Source: a virus. Taken from it: DNA of 64,000 nucleotides. The stretch lies in the IMG/VR virus record IMGVR_UViG_3300043392_000054, positions 1-64,000 of that record; one strand, given 5' to 3'. The notes under the pieces are model-generated. The model was not told the DNA's origin, did not search any database, and saw only the letters and a program-made list of their open reading frames with translations. Numbering within the stretch: position 1 is the first letter of the stretch; each line of letters opens with the position of its first letter. Positions 39,156-47,803 of the stretch are shown piece by piece. The translations under genes and the position numbers were made by a program.

Positions 39156-39178
39156 AAAAGGGCCGTAAGGCCCTTTTT
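39156..39178. terminator. Bidirectional terminator between convergent genes
   Basis: AAAGGGCC-GTAA-GGCCCTTT with A-run on the left and T-run on the right, so it can serve both strands. It lies exactly between the + strand 236-aa gene and the - strand 44-aa gene. Confidence 0.85.
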
Positions 39179-39182
39179 CTTT

Positions 39183-39317
39183 TTAACGACCTTGACCTCT
39201 ATATTTCTTTTTATAATTTTTAGAAGTCTTGTTGTTTGATGTTTTTGTCTTGGCTTGTAAACCTTTTCCTGTAACTTTTTTTACTTTACCAATTGTGGAT
39301 GCAATAGCTTTTGCCAT
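39183..39317 (-). CDS. Tiny very basic protein (44 aa), only - strand gene
   Basis: On the - strand, ATG at 39317 and TAA at 39183 give 44 codons: MAKAIASTIGKVKKVTGK, then GLQAKTKTSNN and KTSKNYKKKYRGQGR. About 15 Lys/Arg and no acidic residue, so it is probably nucleic-acid-binding or a histone-like/head protein. It sits between a bidirectional terminator and an oppositely facing promoter region, in an otherwise empty 300-base gap, which supports a real gene. The leader is A-rich without Shine-Dalgarno, like the others. No family recognised; too short for most gene finders. Confidence 0.6.
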   Translation of the reverse strand: MAKAIASTIGKVKKVTGKGLQAKTKTSNNKTSKNYKKKYRGQGR

Positions 39318-39385
39318 TTCTTATTAGTTATTTTTTAATCGGTAATTCGACATGCTATTTATTAAAAAATACTTTAAAAAAAGCT

Positions 39386-39415
39386 TTTATTTGTCGTAAA
39401 AATATATTATATTTA
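39386..39415 (+). promoter_or_regulatory. Bacteroidota-type promoter for the modification operon
   Basis: TTTATTTGTCGTAAA (39386-39400), seven bases, then TATATTTA (39408-39415). The upstream box is nearly identical to the one at 49568 (13 of 15 bases). It sits 20 bases before the first gene of the operon running to about 44.8 kb, and divergently from the 44-aa gene. Confidence 0.65.
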
Positions 39416-39435
39416 CATAGATAAAAAATAAAGCA

Positions 39436-39942
39436 ATGATAATACCTCAAGAATTTAAACCTATATCTAAAGCTATTTATGAATCTATCGTAATTTATAG
39501 AAATATGATAGCAGAATATGGTTTAAATCATAAAGCAACAAAGGCCTATTCAGGAGCATTAAATCATGTAATTAGACAATACGATGGTTTCATTGGGGCT
39601 AGATTAATCACAAAAGAAGCTGTTAAACAAATAAAGGTTGAAAATCCATTTGGTTTAGGTTGGACTTTTCGTGAAAAGGTAAACGCTTATTATGAACATT
39701 GCAATCCTATTAAAGAAATTAAAGAAGGTCTTTTAAAATGTAATTCTTTAGAAGAAGCTGAAGAATATCTTTTTAAAAATATAATAGTTTGTTGGATGAC
39801 AGAGGAAGAAAATAATCGACTAAATAAAGCAGGTTATAGGTCAAAAAGACCAAACGGATTTATAGAATGTTATAATAGCTTAAATATTGAAATCTTAAAT
39901 GAAACCGAATTTAAAAAATTAAAGCAATGCAACCTTATATAG
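39436..39942 (+). CDS. Hypothetical protein (168 aa)
   Basis: First gene behind the strong promoter-like sequence, so probably early. Helical N-terminal half (PISKAIYESIVIYRNMIAEYG), a central GLGWTFREKVNAYYEHC segment and a C-terminal ECYNSLNIEILNE region. Four Cys, no recognisable motif. Overlaps the next start by 16 bases. No function assigned. Confidence 0.6.
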   Translation: MIIPQEFKPISKAIYESIVIYRNMIAEYGLNHKATKAYSGALNHVIRQYDGFIGARLITKEAVKQIKVENPFGLGWTFREKVNAYYEHCNPIKEIKEGLLKCNSLEEAEEYLFKNIIVCWMTEEENNRLNKAGYRSKRPNGFIECYNSLNIEILNETEFKKLKQCNLI

Positions 39943-40205
39943 TATACTACCTACATTATGAAGATTTTCGTTTTATGAAACCTACATGGAATCTTCGGTC
40001 TGATTATAGTTGTTGCGTTATGGCTGATTCACAAGAGCATGCCATGGAAAAAACAAAGAAACTTTTAGAAAAAATATATGGACAAGTCTATATTAGTTTT
40101 AAAGGTATAGCAACTGGTAAAGTTGAATGGGTCGATGAAGAGAATTCACTTGGTAAAAATGATATTATGCCATTGGGCGGTTGGCCTAAATCTGAAACAA
40201 ATTAA
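39927..40205 (+). CDS. Hypothetical protein (92 aa)
   Basis: Overlaps the previous gene by 16 bases, so translation is probably coupled. Pattern beta-alpha-beta: QPYIVYYLHYEDF, a CCVMADSQEHAMEKTKKLLEK helix, QVYISFKGIATGKVEWVD strands. A small ferredoxin-like or dsRNA-binding-like fold is possible, but no family is recognised. Confidence 0.55.
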   Translation: MQPYIVYYLHYEDFRFMKPTWNLRSDYSCCVMADSQEHAMEKTKKLLEKIYGQVYISFKGIATGKVEWVDEENSLGKNDIMPLGGWPKSETN

Positions 40206-40211
40206 TAAAAC

Positions 40212-40230
40212 TTATATATAATATTTAAAC
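40212..40230 (+). promoter_or_regulatory. Candidate TATATATA-type promoter
   Basis: TTATATATAATATTTAAAC, ten bases before the 99-aa gene. It resembles the GATATATA late-type series but lacks the G and lies in an operon with an early-type promoter. Low weight. Confidence 0.25.
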
Positions 40231-40239
40231 TAACAATAT

Positions 40240-40539
40240 ATGAATATATTAGAACAAGCTAATAAAATTATTAATGAGCGTTCTGAAGAAAAAGAACGTC
40301 AATATGGTCCATTCGAAGAAGGTATGCGTAGAGCTGCCCAAATCGCCAGCGGTATGACTGGTAAAGATTTCACAGGAAGTGATATGTATGCTGCGCTAGT
40401 TGCATTAAAATTAAGCCGTCACTCTTACAACTACAAACAAGATAACTTATTAGATGCAGTAGCTTATTTAGGTGCTCTTGATAATTACGTTGAAAAATTT
40501 GGTTATAAAGAAACCGAAAAACCTGTTACTAATGAATAA
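40240..40539 (+). CDS. DUF6378-like small phage protein (99 aa)
   Basis: Helical protein with the pattern ERSEEKERQYGPFEEGM, AAQIASGMTGKDFTGSDMY, AALVALKLSRHSYNYKQDN, LLDAVAYLGALDNYVEK, which I recognise as the DUF6378 type common in tailed phages: a short all-alpha domain with conserved Glu, Lys and Asp, distantly like MazG/nucleotide pyrophosphohydrolases. A nucleotide-pool role is plausible in this neighbourhood. The next gene begins within its last codons. Confidence 0.65.
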   Translation: MNILEQANKIINERSEEKERQYGPFEEGMRRAAQIASGMTGKDFTGSDMYAALVALKLSRHSYNYKQDNLLDAVAYLGALDNYVEKFGYKETEKPVTNE

Positions 40540-41611
40540 TCAAGAGTTTAAGTATTTTACAGACTATGTTACTGATAAAGATGCTAAAATCGGTATTTCA
40601 GCTCTTGTTGGTAAATTAAGCCCTAAAATCAGTTCACACAAATCAGCATGGTGTTTTATGCTTGCAAATCAATTAAGAAATGCAGGTTTTAAATACGTTG
40701 ATGTTATTACTACAACTGAAATCGAATGGAATAATTATGATGTTATTCTAATTGACCATGGTATGGAATTTAAAGGTAACTTCAATATTTTTGGAGGAGC
40801 TAACGATGATTTGTACCATCAACTAATTCGTATTAAAAGCAATGTTAAGATGTATAGTTTACATCATGATATGCCATGTATTGGTGCTTTAATCGAACAG
40901 CGTTTAAAAACAGGCACTGACTTATTTAAAACTTTAGAGCAAGATATTGATTTAATTAAAGATATTTGTGCAAATAATATTCCTAGAATAGACCACATTG
41001 AAAAGACAGATAAACTTTGTTTTGGTGATTCTCACTCATTTGGCATGTACCAAGCAGGTTATATGTGTCAGCGTCATGATGGTTTAACAATGCATGGAGC
41101 TCTTAAAAGAGGTTTAGATTCTTATGTATATCCATGGATTAAAACATTAACGTGTTATATGGGTAATATTGATGTTAGACATCATCTTATGAGACAACCT
41201 AATCCTAAAAATGCAGTTGAAATCATGATGAAAAATTATGAACAACAACTTAAAGCGTTACAAGAAAATGGTGTTACTAATATCGAACTAGTTCATGTTT
41301 TACCTATAGAAAATGAATCAAGAGTTTTACCAAAAACAGGGTACTATAAAGATACACCTTTTTATGGAACTTGGTTAGAGCGTACACAACTATCAAAGGA
41401 AATTAATAATGCAATTGACCTAATGTGTGAAAAAAATAAATGGAAAGTGTATAAGCACCCAGACGTTTATTTTAATGATAAAGGTGAATTGACATTTGAT
41501 GTAATGGAACAGCCTAAATCAGTACACATTTCAAGAGAATTTTACAGATGGGATATGGAAGCTAATTGTCCTAATAAGAAATTAGAAAAGAAAGTTACAT
41601 CTTTGTTTTAA
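40532..41611 (+). CDS. SGNH/GDSL-hydrolase-like protein with C-terminal SLF tail
   Basis: The ATG at 40532 overlaps the previous gene by eight bases and is preferred to 40472; this gives 359 aa. CFGDSHSFG near residue 163 is SGNH block I with the nucleophile Ser, and MGNIDVRHHL near 209 matches the G-x-ID-x-R-x-H form of block III. A C-terminal His in KSVHISREFYRW may complete the site. Such enzymes hydrolyse or transfer acyl or glycosyl esters. In a cassette with PLP- and transferase-like genes it might trim or transfer a group on a modified base. The protein ends KKVTSLF, resembling clamp-binding tails. Substrate unknown. Confidence 0.5.
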   Translation: MNNQEFKYFTDYVTDKDAKIGISALVGKLSPKISSHKSAWCFMLANQLRNAGFKYVDVITTTEIEWNNYDVILIDHGMEFKGNFNIFGGANDDLYHQLIRIKSNVKMYSLHHDMPCIGALIEQRLKTGTDLFKTLEQDIDLIKDICANNIPRIDHIEKTDKLCFGDSHSFGMYQAGYMCQRHDGLTMHGALKRGLDSYVYPWIKTLTCYMGNIDVRHHLMRQPNPKNAVEIMMKNYEQQLKALQENGVTNIELVHVLPIENESRVLPKTGYYKDTPFYGTWLERTQLSKEINNAIDLMCEKNKWKVYKHPDVYFNDKGELTFDVMEQPKSVHISREFYRWDMEANCPNKKLEKKVTSLF

Positions 41612-41616
41612 GATAA

Positions 41617-42840
41617 ATGAAAATACAAACTACAAAGTATTACGAAGAATTTTTACATTATTTTGACCTTGCAACAAGACAACAAGCTCTTTGTAATTTA
41701 GGGACTGTTGGATATATGGAAAGCAATATGGGAGATGCTCTAATGGAGAACATTGAGTTATACGATGTTGTTGAACGTAAATTTGCAGGCTTTTCTCAAA
41801 TCGTAAATGACATTTTTTATGGTTGGACTCCAGAACATCCATATTGGGAAAAAATGAATGCAGGAATTCATACCTCTCAAAGAGAAGAAGTTGCAAAAAA
41901 TTGGACTGGAAAACAACAGATTTTTGGTTTAGAAGAATGGCTTTATCTTTTTATCTTACATAGAGTAACGGGTTCGGGTATTAATTATGCAACAAAACCT
42001 TCTGGTTACCATAACACTCTCTTGTTTCATTTGCATGAATGTGATACAATAGAACAAATGTGTGAAGTTGTTAAATCTCATCAATATCCTTTTTATACTT
42101 CAGTTGGTTATCAGTTTCCAGCTTTTCCTAAACCACCAGAAAATCAAACCAATACAGAAGATTTATTTGTTGGTATGACTGGTTTTTCTAATGAAGTAAC
42201 ATACACTTATAAAAGAGGTGGAGATTATTACTTATGTGAATTTGCACCAAGATTAGCTAGAGACTTAGCAACTTATTTAAGAACTGGTGAAAAGAAACAA
42301 CTTAGAGAATTAGGTGAATGGTTATTTCAATGGAACTATGATAACGGTTTAAGAGCTTATAGGTTTCAATATGCAGCAGTTATTGCAGATATTGCAGATT
42401 GGTACCCAGAATATGTTGTTAGAGAATCTATGTTTTATTATGGTACAAATGCAGTAGAATGTATTGGTTATCTAGCAGACCCAGAAGGTGGTAAAGGTAA
42501 TAAAAAAGGTGAAGAATTTTTAGATGCAGTAATGACTAAAATCTATAATGATACGGGTTCTTTGCCATATAATGCAGAAGATGTTGCATGCGACTATATT
42601 CGTTGGATTGAAAACTACTTAAGACCAGGAAAAGATTATGACCATGTAGATATGGATAATGTTTGGAATAGTAGCTCAATAAAAGACCACCCATTTGGTA
42701 GACAAAAGGCAATGTTAGACTTAGGTATAGTTAAAACATTTAACGGTTTGACTGCTCATCCATCAGATGATAAAATTTTAGTAGAAGCTGGGTTAACAGT
42801 TGAAAAATATAAAGAGATGGTTAAAACACTATACAAATAA
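41617..42840 (+). CDS. Helical amino acid:DNA transferase / thymine pyrophosphorylase-like protein (407 aa)
   Basis: All-alpha protein. Key stretches are GTVGYMESNMGDAL, FAGFSQIVNDIFYGWTPEHP, YLFILHRVTGSGINYATKP, GYHNTLLFHLH and LRAYRFQYAAVIADIADWYP. RVTGSG...KPxGYxN and the conserved acids resemble, from memory, the HhH/glycosylase-like AADT and aGPT-pyrophosphorylase families proposed to attach amino acids or polyamines to 5-(pyrophospho)hydroxymethyl-deoxyuridine in phage DNA. The next two genes fit the same idea. Its stop overlaps the next start (TAATG). No kinase or hydroxymethylase is in the window, so the family call needs a profile search. Confidence 0.4.
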   Translation: MKIQTTKYYEEFLHYFDLATRQQALCNLGTVGYMESNMGDALMENIELYDVVERKFAGFSQIVNDIFYGWTPEHPYWEKMNAGIHTSQREEVAKNWTGKQQIFGLEEWLYLFILHRVTGSGINYATKPSGYHNTLLFHLHECDTIEQMCEVVKSHQYPFYTSVGYQFPAFPKPPENQTNTEDLFVGMTGFSNEVTYTYKRGGDYYLCEFAPRLARDLATYLRTGEKKQLRELGEWLFQWNYDNGLRAYRFQYAAVIADIADWYPEYVVRESMFYYGTNAVECIGYLADPEGGKGNKKGEEFLDAVMTKIYNDTGSLPYNAEDVACDYIRWIENYLRPGKDYDHVDMDNVWNSSSIKDHPFGRQKAMLDLGIVKTFNGLTAHPSDDKILVEAGLTVEKYKEMVKTLYK

Positions 42841-43892
42841 TGAATACATTGTTAGAAGATAATTTTATAAGACCAGATGCTTGCGAATTACCAAAGGCAA
42901 AAAAGAAGTATCAACAAGTCGAATCTTTATTTGAAGATGAAGGAGTTCATTATACCAATATTGAATATCCAAATACTTCTGAGGTTAAAATGAAAAATGG
43001 TAAACCCATTGAATCTTGGATGAAAGATTGGACTCAAGAAGAACGCTTTGATAAATTCTTTGAGTTTTGCGAAGCTTTTGATAAAAGACAAGACAAATTA
43101 TTAGCTGAAGATTATCAAATATTTTCACATAGATTACATTGGCATGAACATCCTTTTTGTGATTTAATGCAAAATGTGACAGACCCAATGAAACGACTTT
43201 GGTATACTCTAGTATTTTCATTTACTAATGAGCATTGGGGAACTTTAACAATGTTAATTAATGAAGGTGAAGAAGCTCTCAGAAAGCATTTTAAAGATAA
43301 CCGTCACGCTCGCAATGACTTGTTTCAGATATACTATCCTAAAGGCACAGATGTTAAGGAGTGGCTTTTATGGGGTCCCAAGAAAGCAGCTGAAAAAATG
43401 CATCATGTTTTAGAGAATTTAGACCGTCCATATACAATGATGGAATTTGCTAAAATCATGGAGAAGTATTTTAAAGAAGACCAAGATTTTAGAAGTCCTT
43501 TATACCCATGTAAAAATGCAGCTAGATATTTAGCTATGGCATACCCACATTTAATAAATCCAGAAACACCTTTATATGGTGGAACAGGACACTTTGACGG
43601 TATGCAACAAATTTTTAGTGGCTCTAATGTTAATGGTAAAGTTAAATACACTATTGGTAAAAATGGTGAATTTATCGCTGAGAATAAATATGCTGAGTTA
43701 TGGTTAGAACAAATGGAAACTTTAGTTAATCATCCTAAGAATCCAATGACTAGTCAAAAATGGTTAAATGTAGAAGATAAAACATGTTTCTTTTATAAGC
43801 ATATAGCTATTTCACATGGTGTTAAATCACCAACCAAAAGAATACCATATACCTGGATATTTCCAGAATCGTTTTCACTTAAAAAAGATTAA
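42840..43892 (+). CDS. Second helical transferase/pyrophosphorylase-like protein (350 aa)
   Basis: Coupled to the previous gene by TAATG. All-alpha with segments ERFDKFFEFCEAFDKRQDK, IFSHRLHWHEHPFCDLMQ, FRSPLYPCKNAARYLAMAYP and GGTGHFDGMQQIF. The K-N-A-A-R-Y helix and the GTGHxxGxxxIF turn fit the HhH-glycosylase-like fold suggested for thymine hypermodification enzymes. It is probably a partner or distant relative of its 407-aa neighbour rather than a copy, since identity is low. The two may act on successive steps or form one complex. Function is inferred from fold impression and neighbours. Confidence 0.4.
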   Translation: MNTLLEDNFIRPDACELPKAKKKYQQVESLFEDEGVHYTNIEYPNTSEVKMKNGKPIESWMKDWTQEERFDKFFEFCEAFDKRQDKLLAEDYQIFSHRLHWHEHPFCDLMQNVTDPMKRLWYTLVFSFTNEHWGTLTMLINEGEEALRKHFKDNRHARNDLFQIYYPKGTDVKEWLLWGPKKAAEKMHHVLENLDRPYTMMEFAKIMEKYFKEDQDFRSPLYPCKNAARYLAMAYPHLINPETPLYGGTGHFDGMQQIFSGSNVNGKVKYTIGKNGEFIAENKYAELWLEQMETLVNHPKNPMTSQKWLNVEDKTCFFYKHIAISHGVKSPTKRIPYTWIFPESFSLKKD

Positions 43893-44777
43893 ATGTCACA
43901 TAATAATCACACAAAAAGCAGTTATAATCAAGACCTTAATTTAGCTTATCCTAATAGAGATTCTTGGTTAGAATTAGCTGGAGATTGGAAAGACCCATTT
44001 CCTGCACCTATTATTAAAGAACATGATGGATTTAATGTAGTTAGAGAAGATTTAATGGGCTTTGGTTCTAAATGTCGTTTTGGCGATATTTTAGTTTCAA
44101 CTTGTCAATCAGATACATTAGTCTATGTGCAACCTAGATATGGTTTTGCTGGAATTTCATTGGCTTATTTAGCTAAAAAATACAATAAGAAATTAGTTCT
44201 TTTTAGTCCAAGCCAAAAAGAAATTTCAGACCATCAAGCTATTTGTATTGAAAGAGGAGCAGATATGAGATTTCGTAGAATTGCTGCTATGCCAAATCTT
44301 AATAAGATTGCTGCAGATTGGGCAAGAGAAAATAATGCGTTCTTTATTCCATTAGGGTTAAGACACGAATTAGTTACAGCAGCTGCAGTAAAAGTTGCGT
44401 ATGACTTAGCACAAGAACATGGAGAACCTAAAGAAGTTTGGCATGCTATTTCAACAGGAGTTTTAGGTAGAGCTTTACAAATTGCATGGCCTAATGCAGA
44501 ATTTAATGGAGTAGCAGTCGCTAGAAACATTAAAGATGGTGAAAGAGGTAGAGCAACTATTTGGTCACATCCAAAAGAATTTAGTCAAAACGTATCAGAT
44601 GAGTTTATACCTCCATTTCCAAGTGCATTAAATTATGACGCTAAAGCTTGGGAATTTATGGTCAAGCATGGTAGAGAAGGAGCTTGGTTTTGGAATGTAG
44701 GAGGAAATCCTAAACCAGAAAGTGAAGAGACTAAACTACTTACAAATTCTCAAAGAGAATGGGGCGAAATAAGATAA
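43893..44777 (+). CDS. Fold-type II PLP-dependent enzyme (tryptophan synthase beta / desulfhydrase-like)
   Basis: 294 aa, beginning directly after the previous stop. FGSKCRFGDIL places Lys60 as the PLP Schiff base, as in the GGNKxRKL site of ACC deaminase and D-cysteine desulfhydrase. VQPRYGFAGISLAYLAKKY corresponds to the substrate-binding Asn-loop region, ISDHQAICIERGADM to the lid helix, and WHAISTGVLGRALQIAWP to the Gly-rich phosphate-binding loop. It should use an amino acid substrate for beta- or gamma-elimination/replacement. In the cassette it may modify an amino acid attached to a base. Shorter than free-living relatives (~320-400 aa). The cofactor call is firm, the substrate is not. 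Confidence 0.65.
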   Translation: MSHNNHTKSSYNQDLNLAYPNRDSWLELAGDWKDPFPAPIIKEHDGFNVVREDLMGFGSKCRFGDILVSTCQSDTLVYVQPRYGFAGISLAYLAKKYNKKLVLFSPSQKEISDHQAICIERGADMRFRRIAAMPNLNKIAADWARENNAFFIPLGLRHELVTAAAVKVAYDLAQEHGEPKEVWHAISTGVLGRALQIAWPNAEFNGVAVARNIKDGERGRATIWSHPKEFSQNVSDEFIPPFPSALNYDAKAWEFMVKHGREGAWFWNVGGNPKPESEETKLLTNSQREWGEIR

Positions 44778-44838
44778 TTCTTTTCTTAATATACAGAAAC
44801 AATCAATCAAATTAGCATATAACTTTTAAAATAAAATT

Positions 44839-45306
44839 ATGGCAAATATAGACAATGAATGCAAAGACTTAGAAGTTAATGACTTCTATGACCAGTCGGC
44901 AACACACTTAGCAGATATTATGGAGCATCAAAAAGAGATGCAAGAGAAAACTTATGGTATTAAGTTTGAAGATATGACTATTCGCGAAGTAATGAATTTT
45001 TGGCATGTAAATACACATGCTGTAATTGATGAGATTCATGAAATGACAGATGCTTTAGGCGGTATTAAAGATGGTGATGGTAATGCTGTTTGGAAATATT
45101 GGAAAAAAGCTCATACTAAATATGAGACTATGAAAATTTCAGACCTTTCAGAAGGAGATAAGAAAGAACTCTATATGGAATGGGTTGACATCTTACATTT
45201 CTTTATTAATTATGCAGCTTCAATTGGCTTAGACGCCAAAACAGCTTATAATTATTATTTTACAAAAGCAGCAGAGAATAAAGCGCGTCAGGCCAGAGGT
45301 TATTAA
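44839..45306 (+). CDS. Dimeric all-alpha dUTPase (MazG-like superfamily)
   Basis: 155 aa. Helical NTP-pyrophosphohydrolase pattern: THAVIDEIHEMTDALGG (ExxE), LYMEWVDILHFFINYAASIG (ExxD with HF), and the ending YYFTKAAENKARQARGY, matching the N-x-x-RQ-x-GY end of dimeric dUTPases. It converts dUTP to dUMP and PPi, preventing uracil incorporation and supplying dUMP for thymidylate or 5-hydroxymethyl-dUMP synthesis, which suits the neighbouring modification genes. A 61-base gap with A/T-rich DNA precedes it. Confidence 0.75.
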   Translation: MANIDNECKDLEVNDFYDQSATHLADIMEHQKEMQEKTYGIKFEDMTIREVMNFWHVNTHAVIDEIHEMTDALGGIKDGDGNAVWKYWKKAHTKYETMKISDLSEGDKKELYMEWVDILHFFINYAASIGLDAKTAYNYYFTKAAENKARQARGY

Positions 45307-45323
45307 TATTAAATAAATACAAA

Positions 45324-46745
45324 ATGCTATTAGACATTGAACAGAAAGAAAAAGAAGTTATCGTATCATATTATAATAAAGAGGGAGAAGTAGCATTTAA
45401 GCGTTATCCAATTGCGCAATTTAAAAATTGGCATGTATGCAATGCATCTGATAAAGATGCAAATCAAAAATTCAAAAACTGGGATGGTAGAGGAGTTAAG
45501 CTATTACCTGGCAAACAATTTAATAAGTTTTCATTAGTGTATTTCATGGATAATTTACCTGAAAAGGATAAAGAAGAAATCTATGAGTTTAATATGCCGA
45601 AAACTTATTTTATAGATATTGAAACCGAAATCGTAGACGGTTTCCCTAAAGCTGAAGATGCTAAGTCTAGAATTTTAGCATTTTCAATTATTACCCCTAA
45701 TAAAAAAGCAATCGTACTAGGATTAGAAGACTTAGCGTCTGATAAGATTAAAAAAATTGAAGACGATACCAATGAGTACTTTAAGCAATTTGGGGATGAA
45801 TGGACTTTTCAATATATGAAGTTTAAAACAGAATATGATATGTTATATACATTTCTGTTTAAATTAATGCCTAAGTTTCCAATGATGACAGGTTGGAACT
45901 TTATTAATTATGACTGGAAATATATCGTAAATCGTTGCAAGCGTTTACAGATTGATTTAACTGATGCAGCAGTTACAAAATCTCTAGATAAAGAGGATTC
46001 AAGACCACTTCACATGGGTATTCTTGACTACATGCAATTATATGATAAATATGACCGTTCGGTTAAAGTTAAAGAATCTAACACCTTAGATTTTGTTTCT
46101 AGTCAAATCTTAAATATGAACAAAATCAAATATACTGGTTCATTACAAGATTTATATCGAGATAATTTTACAAAATATATTTACTATAACGTTGTCGATT
46201 CAGTTTTGGTTTATTATATTGACCAAAAAATTAAATCAATGGAGGTATTAATTACCTTAGCTACTATAGCAAAAATGCCTTTATATAAAGCAGCATCTCC
46301 AGTAGCTTCAACAGAAGCCCTAATCGCTAGAAAATTAGTAGATGACGGTAAACGTATTGGTACTGAAGCTAGAGAAGATAATAAAAAAGATTCTAAATAT
46401 GCTGGAGCATTTGTTAAGGAACCTATTGTTGGTTTCTATGAAGGAGTTTCAGCGTTTGACTTTGCATCCCTATACCCATCGATTATGCGACAATTTAATA
46501 TTTCGCCAGATGCATTTATAGAAAAAGTTCAACCTTCTCAAATTGAAGAAAAAAGAAAAGATAAAAATATTATTGTTTGTGAAAATGGAGTAGTTTATAA
46601 TAAAGAAGACTCAATCTTAAAAAAAATATTATCAGATTTATATGGTCAAAGAAAGCATTATAAGAAGCTCTCGTATGAATTTTATACTAAAGCCGAAGAT
46701 TTAAAAAAGAAAATTTTATTAGCTGAAAAACAGATTAATAATTAA
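45324..46745 (+). CDS. 43A: DNA polymerase gp43, N-terminal part (exonuclease and palm motif A)
   Basis: 473 aa, the first half of a family B polymerase. Proofreading motifs are intact: Exo I FIDIETEI near residue 98, Exo II MTGWNFINYDW near 190, Exo III YYNVVDSVLVYYI near 290. Polymerase motif A is FDFASLYPSIMRQ near 378. It ends after LYGQRKHYKKLSYEFYTKAEDLKKKILLAEKQINN, in the first fingers helix. Motifs B and C are missing and occur in the 399-aa protein at 51.5 kb. No intein or intron sequence is visible at the end. The two parts together (872 aa) match full-length T4 gp43 (898 aa), so the enzyme is probably reassembled from two chains. Confidence 0.88.
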   Translation: MLLDIEQKEKEVIVSYYNKEGEVAFKRYPIAQFKNWHVCNASDKDANQKFKNWDGRGVKLLPGKQFNKFSLVYFMDNLPEKDKEEIYEFNMPKTYFIDIETEIVDGFPKAEDAKSRILAFSIITPNKKAIVLGLEDLASDKIKKIEDDTNEYFKQFGDEWTFQYMKFKTEYDMLYTFLFKLMPKFPMMTGWNFINYDWKYIVNRCKRLQIDLTDAAVTKSLDKEDSRPLHMGILDYMQLYDKYDRSVKVKESNTLDFVSSQILNMNKIKYTGSLQDLYRDNFTKYIYYNVVDSVLVYYIDQKIKSMEVLITLATIAKMPLYKAASPVASTEALIARKLVDDGKRIGTEAREDNKKDSKYAGAFVKEPIVGFYEGVSAFDFASLYPSIMRQFNISPDAFIEKVQPSQIEEKRKDKNIIVCENGVVYNKEDSILKKILSDLYGQRKHYKKLSYEFYTKAEDLKKKILLAEKQINN

Positions 46746-46801
46746 GAGTAAAATATATAAAAAACAAATAGCAAAGACTTTCAAATCATAAAAATCAAAA
46801 C

Positions 46802-47782
46802 ATGAATAACAATATTTTTTTAAAACGAGTAAATATTTTACCTTATGAATATCCATCTCTTTTAGATTACAAGGACGCGATTAGACATTCTTACTGGATT
46901 CACACGGAGTTTAACTTTACAACTGATATTGATGATTTTAAGACAAAGGTATCTGATACAGAACGCGAAGTAATTAAGCGTGCAATGCTTGCAATTGCTC
47001 AAATTGAGGTTAACGTTAAGACTTTCTGGGCAGACCTTTACAAAAGAATGCCAATTACTGAAATTGGTGATGTAGGTATGACATTTGCTGAGTCTGAGGT
47101 AAGACATAAAGATGCTTATGCTCAACTATTAAGAATTTTAGGTTTAGAAGAAGAGTTTCAAGGTGTTGTAGAAATTCCAGCCATTAAAGATAGAATTGCA
47201 TATTTGTCAAAATACTTAGATGGTTCTCGCAGCAAAGATAATAAGATGTATACTAAATCAGTTCTCCTATTCTCTTTATTCATTGAGCACGTAAGTTTAT
47301 TCAGTCAATTTTTAATCATGATGAGCTTTAATAAAGAGAAGAATCTTTTTAAGGGTATTTCTAATGTTGTTGAAGCTACATCAAAAGAGGAAGAGATTCA
47401 TGGTAATTTTGGCTCAGAGCTTATTAATATTATTAAAAGAGAAAATCCAGAGTGGTTTGATGCAGAATTTGAGGCACTAATTGATTCAGCTTGTAAAAAA
47501 GCTTATGCTGCTGAAGTTAAAATTTTAGATTGGATTTTTGAAAAAGGAGAACTTTCATTCTTATCAAAAGATACAATCAAACAATTTATTCAAAACAGAT
47601 TTAATAATTCATTACAAAGAATCGGTATGAATCCTGTATTTGAAGTAGATTTCCAAGAACTTGAAAAAACATTATGGTTCGATGTTGAAATTCTTTCAAC
47701 AAAAGAAGGTGATTTCTTTTATAAAAAATCAGTAGATTATAATAAGAAGAGCAAAAGTATTACCGAAGACGATTTATTTTAA
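46802..47782 (+). CDS. nrdB: Class I ribonucleotide reductase, beta subunit
   Basis: 326 aa. Di-iron ligands and the radical Tyr are visible: Asp78 in TFWADLYK, Glu99 and His102 in ESEVRHKDAY with Tyr106 as the radical site, Glu162 in LFIEHVSLF, and Glu197/His200 in EEEIHGNFG. It generates the tyrosyl radical for NrdA. The C-terminus TEDDLF is the acidic-hydrophobic tail that docks on NrdA. It lies between the polymerase halves and directly before nrdA; in T4 the order is nrdA then nrdB. Confidence 0.92.
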   Translation: MNNNIFLKRVNILPYEYPSLLDYKDAIRHSYWIHTEFNFTTDIDDFKTKVSDTEREVIKRAMLAIAQIEVNVKTFWADLYKRMPITEIGDVGMTFAESEVRHKDAYAQLLRILGLEEEFQGVVEIPAIKDRIAYLSKYLDGSRSKDNKMYTKSVLLFSLFIEHVSLFSQFLIMMSFNKEKNLFKGISNVVEATSKEEEIHGNFGSELINIIKRENPEWFDAEFEALIDSACKKAYAAEVKILDWIFEKGELSFLSKDTIKQFIQNRFNNSLQRIGMNPVFEVDFQELEKTLWFDVEILSTKEGDFFYKKSVDYNKKSKSITEDDLF

Positions 47783-47803
47783 TTTAAAAACAAAACACAC
47801 TAA

